From positions 1,058,501 to 1,118,500 of the forward strand of contig NC_088313.1 in the NCBI RefSeq assembly GCF_910592395.1: DNA of 60,000 bases, written 5' to 3'. Both the position numbers and the translations under genes were made by a program. The stretch comes from Lineus longissimus. Lineage: Eukaryota > Nemertea > Pilidiophora > Heteronemertea > Lineidae. Positions 1-11,068 of the stretch are shown here, piece after piece. Below the pieces are notes generated by a model. That model worked only from the letters and a program-made list of their open reading frames with translations. It did no database searches and was not told the DNA's origin. Position 1 is the first letter of the stretch; the number at the start of each line of letters is the position of its first letter.

Positions 1-1245
1 GTCTCATATCGCAAAAGCCATGAACCGTTTTGTAATTCATCATCATTCCTGTCATAACATTGCCCTTAAACTGTCAAAGGAGGCTGGTTTATAAGCCGTT
101 AGGAAAGACGAAAGAACTTCGTCCATTAAGTATCCATGAAGGCACAGTGGTCTCTGAGGGTATTATTTTCCTTACGTGATTGGAGGATTCGTATCATTCC
201 AATACGCAGTCTGCAGACGAGGTTTATTGCCGAGGTTAGTTTGCTGACAGGACTGCGATATTTTGCCCGAAGAACTCATGTACACCTGCGCGTACCATTG
301 AACTTGATCACAATGGCGAAACGATATATCAAAAAGATCCTTCAAATCCGGAATGAAATTGCCATCAAGATGATAAATATGGAATCCCAATCTTCTTAAC
401 TCACGAAAACAAAACATGTGTGGGTTTTATCCACAGTAATGTGATTTAGATGGCAGTTTTGATTAATTACAATCTCCAGGCAGGGAAAATCGGAGTGAAA
501 ATGTCCGTGAAGATACAAGTTTAAACGTTTTTGTTTAGCAATATGTTTTAGCAAAAAGTGCGTATGTAGATGATCGAAGTGCAGTCGCCAACCTGTTGAT
601 ATCAAAGGTTTTTAAAGCAATATCCTAGCGAAAACATAGTGAGGACGGGGTGCCCTCCTCCCCGTGCTCCTCAGCTCTTGCCACTAAGTCTACTAAGTTT
701 ATGGTAAGCGCACGACTGGCTTCCACCAAGCCGATGACATGAAACATTGCATGTTCAATATGTTTAACTTTGAAGCAGCATGCGAGATCCCAATTAGTCT
801 GTGAAGGTCAGGGGGCTTGACTTTCTACAAAGCTCAAAAACCAATATTTCTAAGAATGGTTGCTTCCCTTAATTGATAGCTTGATAGCTGCTTTCCCTCT
901 ACCCTCATCAACATTCAAATGGTGTCGTCTCGCACATTAGCTGAATGCGACCGCTGGGAATGAACATGTGATCGGCGTTGTTCCAATAACCACAGCGTCT
1001 TGCTGGCGATCACGATTGGGAAAGATTGCTCTCTCTGATCAAAGGCTACCTACTAATCAACTAGTCGTTTTGTTCGAGGATATTGGAGGGCGCCGGAGAA
1101 ACTCTCCTTTTGTTATAAGCGAATGAGAGTAGAAAAAGTGTGAGATACTGGGCTGCATGGTAAAGTAACTGAGTAACAATCAACGCCTTTCCCTTTTTCA
1201 TGATTATTTATTCAATTTTACCGGCTGAGTAAAACGTAACCCTTA
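1..1245. other. No gene recognised (left edge)
   Basis: The short open frames here overlap on both strands, have no recognisable domain and show no convincing splice-site pairing. I see no gene, RNA gene or clear repeat in this stretch. Confidence 0.5.
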
Positions 1246-1863
1246 CCCTGGCACAGTCACTCGGGTACAAGGGAAAACGGCGCTTAGGCTAATCTGACAG
1301 GCCCTGGCACAGTCACTCGGGTACAAGGGAAAACGGCGCTTAGGCTGACCTGACAGGCCCTGGCACAGTCACTCGGGTACAAGGGAAAACGGCGCTTAGG
1401 CTGACCTGACAGGCCCTGGCACAGTCACTCAGGTACAAGGGAAAACGGCGCTTAGGCTGACCTGACAGGCCCTGGCACAGTCACTCAGGTACAAGGGAAA
1501 ACGGCGCTTAGGCTGACCTGACAGGCCCTGGCACAGTCACTCGGGTACAAGGGAAAACGGCGCTTAGGCTGACCTGACAGGCCCTGGCACAGTCACTCGG
1601 GTACAAGGGAAAACGGCGCTTAGGCTGATCTGACAGGCCCTGGCACAGTCACTCGGGTACAAGAGAAAGCGGCGCTTAGGCTGACCTGACAGGCCTTGGC
1701 TCAGTCACTCGGGTACAAGGGAAAGCGGCGCTTAGGCTGACCTGACAGGCCTTGGCTCAGTCACTCGGGTACAAGAGAAAGCGGCTTTTAGGCTGACCTG
1801 ACAGGCCCTGGCACAGTCACTCGGGTACAAGGGAAAACGGCGCTTAGGCTAATCTGACAGGCC
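1246..1863. repeat. 56-bp minisatellite, about 11 copies
   Basis: A 56-bp unit beginning CCCTGGCACAGTCACTCGGG repeats head to tail about eleven times without spacers. Copies differ by a few substitutions (for example GACCTGACAGG versus AATCTGACAGG, and a diverged block at about 1650-1800). The array ends directly at a tRNA-like sequence. The period is not a multiple of three and no coding role is apparent. Confidence 0.95.
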
Positions 1864-1925
1864 CTCATCATTTCATCTTGTTGTGAAGCGCCAGGAATTT
1901 CAGTTCCTTGAAATCCTGCCGGGTT

Positions 1926-2072
1926 CTCCCCGGGATCGATCCCGGACCCTATTGCACGTCAGCTATCAGTGTTAGCCACTGAGCTATGAGGCTCCTCATA
2001 AATCGAACCCGGGCCCTATTGAGTGTCAGCCAGCAGAGTGTTGGCCACTAGGCTATGAAGCTCCTCAGAAAT
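1926..2072 (-). mobile_element. Tandem pair of tRNA-like units (SINE-type)
   Basis: On the minus strand two units about 70 bp apart each carry an A-box-like and a B-box-like motif. In the right unit these are TAGCCTAGTGG and GGGTTCGATTT; in the left unit TAGCTCAGTGG and GGATCGATCCC. The A-to-B spacing in the left unit is 44 nt, the value expected for a tRNA. The stems are imperfect and the units are tandem, so a tRNA-derived SINE or tRNA pseudogene pair is more likely than working tRNA genes. Confidence 0.55.
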
Positions 2073-2590
2073 CCCGATGAAGAGCCTGCCTTGCGAACAT
2101 CTATGACCTCGGTGACTGCCATCCCAAAGAGCCAAACAGGAGACTTCGCGACCGGTCATCAATTCACCTTCGAATTGATCTAATTACCTTATCAGTCGAG
2201 CAGAGCCATTGGAATATGAGGTTGTGTTGCCTGCCAATTACCGGGCACACAGGATCGACTGTAATTAGATTGCCAGAGTGGTACACGACTCAAAGACTGT
2301 CAGAATTCATGGATATGTTTAAACCATCCCTCATTATGACATGCAGATTCCCAGAGTTCATGGATCTGTGTTAACTATGAGAGTTCCCTCATCATGGCAA
2401 GCAAACATTAGCGTCGGTTGCCGCCGATTTCGCCCAGGTTCCTTAAGCATATCGATAAAACACTTCACACGTATAAGTTTTCATAGATTATACATCTCTC
2501 GATCTGTCGATACGTTTGGATTAGTTGTAGCTGCTGTCTCATCTGTGGCAGCGAGAAAACGTTCATGCTCCAAATCAAGTAGTGCCGAAA

Positions 2591-2766
2591 GTTGTTCCGT
2601 GGGGGTCGATGTGATCAGGGGTTGCCCTGATAACCCTTTGTTAAGACTGTTGAACAATGGGAATTTAGGCCGAGGTGCGAGCGGGCTTTGTTCAAAGACA
2701 ATAGACCGTGTATTGGGCTCGGCATGAATTCTTTTGACTGCGAGGTCAGGGTAAAAAAAACGTAAT
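2591..2766 (-). repeat. Dispersed repeat family R1, copy 1 (minus)
   Basis: Its reverse complement matches the copies at 4178-4394 and 16041-16280. Shared landmarks in order are an ATTACGTTTT start, GCAGTCAAAAGAATTCA, AAAGCCCGCTCGCACC, CCTAAATTCCCATTGTTC and CATCGACCCCCACG. This is an interspersed element of unknown class, about 200 bp long. Confidence 0.8.
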
Positions 2767-4177
2767 AACCGCAAGCATAAATCCCCGAATGTGATAGTTA
2801 AGCCATAGTTTCCCGTTACTTAAATACATAACTTCATTTTATACTTTTTTTGTACTGCTAACATCGTTATGGCTGCAAGACACCTAAGTTGATTTGATTT
2901 GTGACATTTCTTCGAACGATTACCTGGAAAAGGTATTCTACAACTCTCCCCAGCGGCACATCACTTGAAGCATCCCCCGAATGAACGCGCCAGAACTCGT
3001 TAGGCACACACGAAATGAACGCACAAATTCCTGAGATTTCCCAACACGAGTAGAGATCACACGAGATCAGGCCAATCACTCAGCTGAGGTTATTTGTTCA
3101 AGAAGGATTCAAGAGAGGTTGAGATGACGTCAAATCCGCCTCAAGGTTCTTTAGTTAGTTTGTACAATGCATGCACACGCGGAGCTTTGGAGATATACAC
3201 AGTGTGTCTCAAAAATGAAACACTTTTAAAATGGCGGTGTTTACTCACACTGTATACGAGATCTCTCAGCGTTCAGGCGGTATTTAAATGGTGTGTAGCT
3301 TGCCAAGGCATTCGCGGCTTGGCCATGGTCGCCGCAAGTCATTTAGAGTCATCACCAAGGGTGATCCATTAATTCAAGACTGTAATTAGTTTAAGAGTTG
3401 TTCGCTAAACCAACAACCTTTGTCAAAGATATATTGTTAACCCTCCAATTTTCGCGGATGTTACATTTCGCGAAAAACTCTCATTTGGCATTCGGACACC
3501 TTGGTGTCGGCAGTATATTGTAAACACTGTGTACAAGCTCGTCAAGCAGACCCAGTTATACCTATCATCATTATCATTGTTGAGTTCAGAGCCATTTTCG
3601 GCACTGGATTCTTCTTATAGGTCACAAACTGAGTGCATAAAGTTATGGGCGGAACCCCAAACTATACCCACAGCTTGTTCCCCGGCAGCAATGTTATTGC
3701 ACCGGTTTGACGGCAGCCATGGCTTGTTTTGACCAACACCCGACAGGAACATCATTCAGCTCCACCTGCCCTCTCGACTTTAGTACAGAGACCAGCAGTT
3801 CGGTGTTAATTCCCCAAACCTAACCTCACTATCATAAAACCATTCTCCCTGCACGCAGTCCAGTTGGGAATAGATTTGGCCTTCTTGACACGTCTTAAAG
3901 ATGATGGATTGAATAAAAGACGGTAGATTTCAGCAATATATGTATACATACATATCATGTGTCGAACGTTTCGTTCGTTCTTTTGACATGTGTCAAATAA
4001 GTCACTTTTAGGTCATCAAATTTCAATTAGATTTTCCAGAACTTTTTCGAGAGAGCAATTTGTCAAATGAAAATTATTACTATTATTATATCACTTTTCG
4101 ACTTTGAGCGGCAGCCCAGACAGGAAATAGTCTATGCGTTCTAAGATCGGAAGACTCAGATAGAAAGTGAAATGTCA
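2767..4177. other. No gene recognised
   Basis: Only short overlapping frames on both strands, none with a recognisable domain. A GTGTGTCTCAAAAATGAAAC string near 3204 faintly resembles a mariner-type end but has no partner. Confidence 0.4.
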
Positions 4178-4394
4178 CATTACGTTATTTTGCCCGTTGC
4201 AGTTAAAAGAATTCATGCCTCACCCAAAACATGGTGCATTGTCTGTGAACAAAGCCCGCTCGCACCAGGCCTAAATTCCCATTGTTCTACTGTCTTATCA
4301 AAGAGTATTAGTGCAATTCTTGCTGACATCGACCCCCACGAACAGCTTTCTCGGGGGTTACCAGGGCAAATCTTAATAACCGGCAAGGGAAAAT
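4178..4394 (+). repeat. Dispersed repeat family R1, copy 2 (plus)
   Basis: Begins CATTACGTTATTTTGCCC and ends GGCAAGGGAAAATATG. It shares the ordered landmarks of the copies at 2591-2766 (inverted) and 16041-16280, including CATCGACCCCCACGAACAGC followed by TTTCTCGGGGGTT. The small open frames over it on both strands are repeat-derived and not genes. Confidence 0.8.
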
Positions 4395-4747
4395 ATGACC
4401 ATAAGACGCTTTTCCAAACGGCTTTTGGTGAATCCAATGCTTATGGATAACACTTCGTCCTTTGTAGAAAATGTGTTATATATCAGTGTGTCTATAAAAC
4501 TTTGCCTCATCTCGAATCTTCTCCAATTACCGGGCGACGAGTGTAATTTCCTCCCGGGCGCTGGCGCTGGCGAACGGGATCATTTGTTAGTAACGCGTGA
4601 TCTCTTCAAACAAGACTCCTTCTTGAAGTGTCCTTATCCCGGTCTTTTGGCTGTGAATATGTCCTCAAAAGACCAATTTTGAATGAATAGAAATTCACAC
4701 TCTGCTATCTATCAACAGGCAAGGTTGGTATATCAAGCCAAAGTTAT

Positions 4748-4943
4748 ATAGAGGTCACGTTGTCACTTGTCATGTTTCACTTGTCACGAGTTAACCGACT
4801 TGGGTTTGAATACACGACATGAGGATGAAAAGTGACATCGTGAATCGTATGTAGCCCGCTCTTTGGAAATGACTTGTTCGTTCTCCATATCACTCATAAA
4901 AAGTGAACAGTGACACGTTACATGTGAAAACGTGAACCCTATA
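4748..4943. mobile_element. MITE family M-GTCAC, full copy
   Basis: A 196-bp element whose ends are imperfect inverted repeats, TATAGAGGTCACGTT on the left and AACGTGAACCCTATA on the right. The inside is rich in GTCACTTGTCA motifs. Partial copies lie at 17157-17332 (opposite orientation) and 27146-27291. There is no coding capacity, so it is a non-autonomous DNA transposon by structure. Confidence 0.7.
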
Positions 4944-6467
4944 CAATCGTTACGGTCCTTCTGGAAGCCATTTCGTATGAAAGACCAACGTATCTTATGC
5001 CAAAGTTGTCCCTTAAATGTTGCGAGCGCAGATTTTCTCAGCAAACGATCGAACGGACAATAATCACACGCTAATATGGCTGCCTTTTGTGCTTGACTGT
5101 GTGGATACTTATAAACTCTTGATCTTTTGTGAGGGAAGCATCCCTCGTGATTTGCCATTGAAATTCTGAGAATATGTATGGTTATGAGGAAAGTAGGAAA
5201 TGGCTTTGATGTTCAGTGGTACAAAATGTCGCCTGCGTTGTAAAAGTGCTTTGGGCAACCTGTATGGAACGCTAAGTTTATATCTTGCGCCACGTTAATA
5301 GTTTAAAGCTGGAAGTGCCGTTAACGCTGCATTATCTTATAGGCCAACCCTGTTCGCAAAAGATGTGAAATTTGTAATACTGAATTTGGAAAGTCCCAAT
5401 TGCGTAGATTCGTGCTAAATATAAATTTCAAGGATGTCTTTGTGTTGACAGATGTACATATGCCATAACTACCAATGGCTGATCGACCGGCGGTAGCTTC
5501 ATTTGGCTACGATCGCCCGATCGAGGATTATTGTCCGACGGCTGCGGACAAATAGAACTGGCATTGCTACCAGGAGTCAATTGAGTTAGATCCATTATGT
5601 TAATGGCTTGATATCCGGATATGTCCACAAAAGACAGGATGTCACACGACAATACTGACAAAAGGTAATACGATACTACCAGCCAGATAAAAATCAAGTT
5701 CTTAGAGGAGCTCAGCCAGGAGAAGAAGGGTTTAGTTTTGTCTGGTAACGCCACGCTTGGGTTTTTGATGAGGATTTTGTGAGGATGGACTCATGTCAGA
5801 TTTGAAGTCGACGAGTGATAATCAGAAGTAGCAAGAACAAATCCAAATGTTAATTCATTGTACCGGTGTAGAAGTTTAAAATGTCCTAGGATAGAATGCC
5901 CGGGAAACAAAGGATTCTATTATGCGCTTCAATCTCTGAGCTATTGACGGTCAGGGTCTCTATAGAACCATATTGCAGAATACAATAAGGCCGGACACTT
6001 TTTCCAGGGGGGCATTTGTTACTGTTACAGGGGTACTTTTTCAATCCCTTACAAAAATTCCCTGGGAGCGAAATAACTGGGGGCGAAAAGGTCAGGGAGC
6101 AAAACGACCGGATACCAGAGAACGGGATACTCATGTCTTACTATAAGTGGCCAATGCGACCGCGCGCGACTGTTGCCACCTCATCAGACAGTTCCTCAAT
6201 ACACGCATGGTTTTAATACTAGCAAAGCGGGAAATTGTTTTGCATCTTTAAAACTCGAAAAATAGCTGCGTGCTCCTATAATCATCACAGGGTGTCATGT
6301 TCATCTCCAGATTATGTATCTTATGAATTCACTTTGCCAATATTGTAAAAGGGCAAATATTAAAGGCCACTCTGAAACTAAATATGGTACAGATGGCACA
6401 AAAGACGCCATTCTGTCAAGCTTGTACGTGAAATGAAAACCTGAAAAATATGCCCATTCTCAACAAC
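4944..6467. other. No gene recognised
   Basis: A minus-strand open frame at 5428-5754 has a hydrophobic stretch, but it has no ATG start and no matching exon partner. Nothing else here is supported. Confidence 0.4.
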
Positions 6468-6541
6468 GGCCTCATGGCATTGTGGATAAGACGGCAAGGA
6501 TCAAGTGCAAGGGTTCCGAGTTCGAATCCGCTCGAGGAATT
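6468..6541 (+). pseudogene. tRNA-like sequence (tRNA pseudogene or SINE head)
   Basis: An A box (TGGCATTGTGG at 6475) and a near-perfect B box (GAGTTCGAATCC at 6518) are spaced exactly as in a tRNA. The outer CCTC/GAGG bases pair, and a T run suited to Pol III termination follows at about 6550. The T and anticodon stems do not pair properly, and the anticodon position would read TCA. A decayed tRNA or tRNA-derived SINE head is therefore more likely than a working tRNA. Confidence 0.45.
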
Positions 6542-9500
6542 CCTTTTCATTTTTTCTTTTCACGAGAGCGTCTCTGTGACCTGTCTCACCAATGAACTTG
6601 TTGGATGTGCAGTCCAGTGAGACCAGTCACGGGGTGTCTATCATGTTTCAAGTGCAGTTGGTCGTTTGGTGGTCGGGCGTTGGTGATTCTAACTTGGCCG
6701 TTAGGTTTTTATGCATGCATGTCAGCTTTAAGTTGGGCAACCCTGAACCAGGTCCAATTTGTCCTAGGGACGAGCAACAAGGATGGCTCTGACCCTGTCT
6801 TTTGTTCGGTTTGTGACAGCAGCCATATTGTTATGAGATCTTAGCAGAATCACCTCGTTCCAAGTGTCTTTAAGCAATAAATAAGTGAGGTTGACGGCAG
6901 GCCACTCCGAAGGATTGTTCGAATCGGTGCCTGGGTTCAGACGCCAGGCAAAGTACATTACAAGTGGCGTTAAGATAGACCTACTTTCGCAGACGTAGAC
7001 TACGTAATTCGGCTCGGCGACTCATGACATGTTGACATCGATCAGCCTTATCGCCCGTGACATTCCCACAGGTCTGACAGAAGGAGTCAAAGATCACCAT
7101 TCATGAAGCGAACAATCACCTATCCTCTTTTGATTAGGCCGTAAATAGATTGGTAGAATTCCAATTACAAACTGGCGGGAGACTTCATGAGACTCTCGGA
7201 GAGTTTGGGGGTTGTATATAAAACAATATTAAGACACGTCCCGAAGCCTCCGCATAAACTGTTAGCGCTGATCGAAATAACTATTAGAGATATACAGAGG
7301 TTTGGCGAAAACATCCGAATTACAACATTGATTCTTCACTGACAAAACAGTTAGTTCCCTCCCGTAACTTTGTCATTCACCATTATCTGTAACCAACAAA
7401 AAAACCTTTTAGCACTTACAACATCGCAAGGATGGTTCATCTTTCATGAAGAGGATGCCGTGTTCATCACAATACTACCTGTTTTTTCTGTTGCGCGTAT
7501 CTGTGGATGCATTTAATAACAGTACACACGACAACTCGCTCAAGTTAGGGTGGAAAACATCATGGCAGCCCAGAACAGGATATCAACCCATCAATAATAC
7601 CTTAGTCTCTCATCAATATACCTTAGTCTCAATGGCCCTTACCCACCATTCTTTGTGATTGATTGATTAATAGGTAATGGCGTTCTTCCGTATATTTGTC
7701 ATTTCTTCCGCCACTCGAGCATTCTTATTGGTTGTTACTCTCAGTGCAGTGCAGCAGTGATGATTTCCCTATTGTTCAATACGTTGTCAGCCAGATAAGA
7801 GGTTGAAACCAAGAGATGATGTTCTGCATGTCGTTCTGCCCAAAGGAACTTAGTTGAATTCGGGAATGTGACCAGATCACATTTACCGAAAGATAGTCAT
7901 AGTGGTGTTGCCCAACTTACACTAGATTATCCTCAGTCAAATGACAAGAGGTCAGCCAAGCACCGGGCACACTAACCTCGTTTTCAAACCGAGGCTTCGC
8001 CCGTTAACAAGTTCGCAGTGATGCGCAATAGGAATTGGTAGAGAAGACCATTGAAGCTGGCAATTTCAAATTGGTGGCCGGTAAGAAAAGAATCTTAGAC
8101 ATTTAGAAATTACTTGAATTTGACATATATTGTGTCGAGATAATGGTGAAAAAGCATTTGGAATTTGAAATTTTGCTTTGTAGAATGTATTCAAAGATAG
8201 CTGCCACTTTCAGTCCCGCAACGCTTTGCAAATCTCATCTGCAAACAGTCTGATTGGTTCAGCTCGGTGGATAATAACACGACTTGCTTCATGATTTTAC
8301 GAGACGCTTTGACTCAAAATGTCACACTTTTAATGAGTCGAATCAGACCGCTTTATGGCATGCTGCTTCCCCAAATCCTTCTTTTGATGGAATTAAACGA
8401 CTTTGCTAAATGCAATGGCATTGTATCACAGGAACGCAGAAAAAGTGTTACAACCGGTTGAATTGTATTCGATGATTTATGGCTTGGCGATACATGGAAC
8501 GGTTGTGACGTTCAAAGCGTTTGAAAGGAAATTACACGGGAAGTTTTGCGTAATGCGAGGTAATCTTACCCATTTTGAGGCGCAGAATATCTGAATATCA
8601 CTTCAGAAACATCTCGATTGGAGCCAGAAGAATATCTGTTGACTATGAGAGATTTTTTGATTTGCTGAAACTCGCTACGAATTAAACGATTTGCAGAGTT
8701 AGCGGCATACTGCCGGGGAAACATGGGGACAGTATTCGAATTTATTTCACGCATGTCTTCATTGAAAATATCTTTTTTCGTTACGAAGCGATTCATAAAA
8801 ATGGATTTTTTGTTTTCAGCTATAAAACTACAAAAAAACATGTTCAGTTTCCAAGGTGGATTATTTGCGCAAAACACATTTCAGTAGTATTGATAATGTG
8901 CGCGGTGAGAGCAGCTCGTGCCTGAATCGGCGGCTGAGTGACGGATAAGTCAACATTTCGGTCTGTTGCTATGTCACGTGACGTTCTTCAATAAGCTTCA
9001 TTTCGGTTTTGCTGACAATTTTCCCGACATGTGTCGTCTTTATGAACGCCCACTTTCTAATCTCCTTTTGCGTCAAAGATTTTTGATATAATCCCATCTA
9101 TGTAACAAGGCCATAGCTGCCATTTGTAATAGGATCAAGTGTAATACTTTTCTTTTCCTTTTTTCGTTTGTTACACAAAGTGCGCGCACCATTTATGACT
9201 CAATTACAACGGCGAAGCTGCAGATCACGTACGCACATATACTGAACCTTTAAGCCATTTTCCATTAGCTCTAGTATTTACACGCTTATAACTTTTTTCC
9301 CAGGCGTGAGCGGAAGGAAAGCTTTTGCAGCCAAATTGATCTATCCCGGTCTGTCAAACCATTAAACGGCATTCTTTCGTAAGGAACCTGTCACACTATA
9401 ATCGTCGTTTTAACAATCAATTAGCACGTAAAATCGACCCATTTACAGAAAATTGAACATTGAATATTCATATGCTTCACAGGAAGACAGCCAATTAATC

Positions 9501-10440
9501 ATCTCCAGGCAGCGATCGTCTCTTTGTGTACCATACAAACCGACCATCGCTGTTTGGAGCTCAGTGAGTTACCTATCCTCATTCCACAATGAAACCTTAG
9601 ATGAAACGATCCGATGCCAAACTAAGTAGCAATTTATTTATTAATTGCCCAATAATTGTTTATGCATTATTAATGTGAGGATGGTGGTGTGTATAAGGTT
9701 TATCCTGAGCGTTCACGTAATTAATTGAGATTGTCTGGAAAGATCGCGGGGCTAACAGTCTGGATGGAGGAACGGCCCCGCAATGTGGCGAAAAGCACTC
9801 GCACAGAGGCGCACTCTCATGAAAACTTGATCAACGATTTGCAATTGCCGATAAATACCATGGCATTTTAATGTATATTAAAATATACATGTACATGTAC
9901 ACAAAATAAACTACGCGGAGACTCCGCATAAACTGTTATCATCTGTTAGCTACCATATCATAGTGGGGAAGCAAAACGCGTAATTCAAAGTTCAAACAAA
10001 ATAAAAAATAAATAAATTTGACTAAAACAACATCAGATACAAATTGTTGATGAAAATTTTGTCAATGAAAGGCGTATACTCTCACACTGCATTACTTTTG
10101 CCGTGAAGTCGTGTACTTATTGAAATATAGCCCCAGTCGATTCTGATAGAAGTCACTGAGGTGTCTCCTCAATGCGAGAGTATATCCGGAATCCTTTCTG
10201 TGACTTGATCAGCACCTCTATCAGTTGCAGTGTGTGTATAGCTGCCCCCAGCTACTAACGCTAGAGCTTTTCAAGATCTTTCTCGATGAAATTGCTAGTT
10301 CACGCGAGAAATGGAGATTATGTACCAGGGCGAGACCAGTCAACCGGTCTCGTCGCCGCGCCACCAGTTCAGGGTTGATGAAAAAAAACCTGTCTTTCCT
10401 ATAGCATCTTTGGTATAGGCTGGGAATTTGCGAGTACTCT
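6542..10440. other. No gene recognised; AT-rich stretch near 9.6 kb
   Basis: Short open frames only. Simple ATACATGTACATGTAC palindromes occur near 9888. The segment at 9600-9740 is rich in TAAT cores and is listed separately as a possible regulatory element. Confidence 0.4.
9600..9740. promoter_or_regulatory. Possible homeodomain/POU-site cluster
   Basis: Within about 140 bp there are several TAATTA/ATTAAT cores and one TATGCATTA octamer-like site, about 1.4 kb upstream of the amine-receptor start. This density suggests a distal regulatory element, but AT-rich sequence produces such motifs by chance. It is inference only. Confidence 0.2.
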
Positions 10441-10593
10441 AGAACCTCTCTATTAAGGGCACCCTCGAGACTGACAAGTTGCTGTCCTTAATAATGAGGT
10501 GTCCTGATTGGAGAGGTAAAATTGAATGGAAACAACAAATTTGGGACCAAAACTCGAGTCGTTAATTGAGAGATTGTCCTTGATAGTCCTTAG
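10441..10593 (+). mobile_element. MITE family M-AACCTCTC, copy 1
   Basis: A copy of an element of about 180 bp marked by AGAACCTCTCTATTAAGG, GGTGTCCTGATTGGAGAGGT, AATTGAATGGAAACAAC and GGACCAAAACT in order. The other copies are at 38856, 52637 and 56199. This copy lacks a clean right end. Confidence 0.7.
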
Positions 10594-10990
10594 TCGACAA
10601 CCACGTAATAGCTTCGTGTGGTCCGCGATAGGCACTCGGTTTCATTGATATCTGCTAATGTAACTTGCCAGCGGCATAGGCTGATTGGAGCTTTCATAAT
10701 GGTGTGTCTAAAAACTTCGTGTGGAGTATGTCGTCATCGTTTACATGTTCGCATCGTTTACGGCGTAAAATCATTCGTTTCGACAACTGGCCATTGTTTG
10801 TCAGTGATTCCGAGCGTCTCATATTTCATGCCGTGGTAAATTTGATGATCGGCTGCTAAAAAGTATTTAGTATTCTTAATAAAAAAATAGACGTGGCAGC
10901 AAAGGTGCAAAAAAGGTTTAAGCACCTTTCAACACATTCGGTAACTACACCAGTGTGTAAGTCATGTAAGTCTACTATCGTTCATTGCAG

Positions 10991-11068
10991 GTGCGGGACT
11001 CGTGATGGTTAGAGAACCAGTCAATGGAGCAACAGTAATGTCACGTGACCATATCAACATTGGTGACC
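10991..11068 (+). promoter_or_regulatory. Probable 5' leader with acceptor and overlapping uORF
   Basis: A 3' splice acceptor (TTCATTGCAG, ending 10990) lies 78 nt before the receptor start codon, suggesting an upstream non-coding exon. If this leader is transcribed, the ATG at 11005 (G at -3 and +4) opens a 24-codon frame that ends at TAG 11077-11079, past the receptor ATG at 11069 and out of frame with it. Such an overlapping uORF would be expected to reduce receptor translation. The acceptor and leader are inferred. Confidence 0.4.

Noticed and set aside
1246-1863. CRISPR-like array
   Set aside because: The units are contiguous with no unique spacers; this is a minisatellite in animal DNA.
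5428-5754. Minus-strand frame with a hydrophobic, signal-anchor-like stretch
   Set aside because: It begins with GTG, has a stop a few codons upstream with no ATG between, and lacks an exon partner.
7240-7265. CTCCGCATAAACTGTTA shared with about 9918
   Set aside because: The match is too short and the flanks do not align, so it is not enough to call a repeat family.
11045-11068. Longer receptor start upstream of ATG 11069
   Set aside because: The extra eight codons begin with GTG, not ATG, and a TAA lies in frame just before them; ATG 11069 has a strong ACCATGG context.
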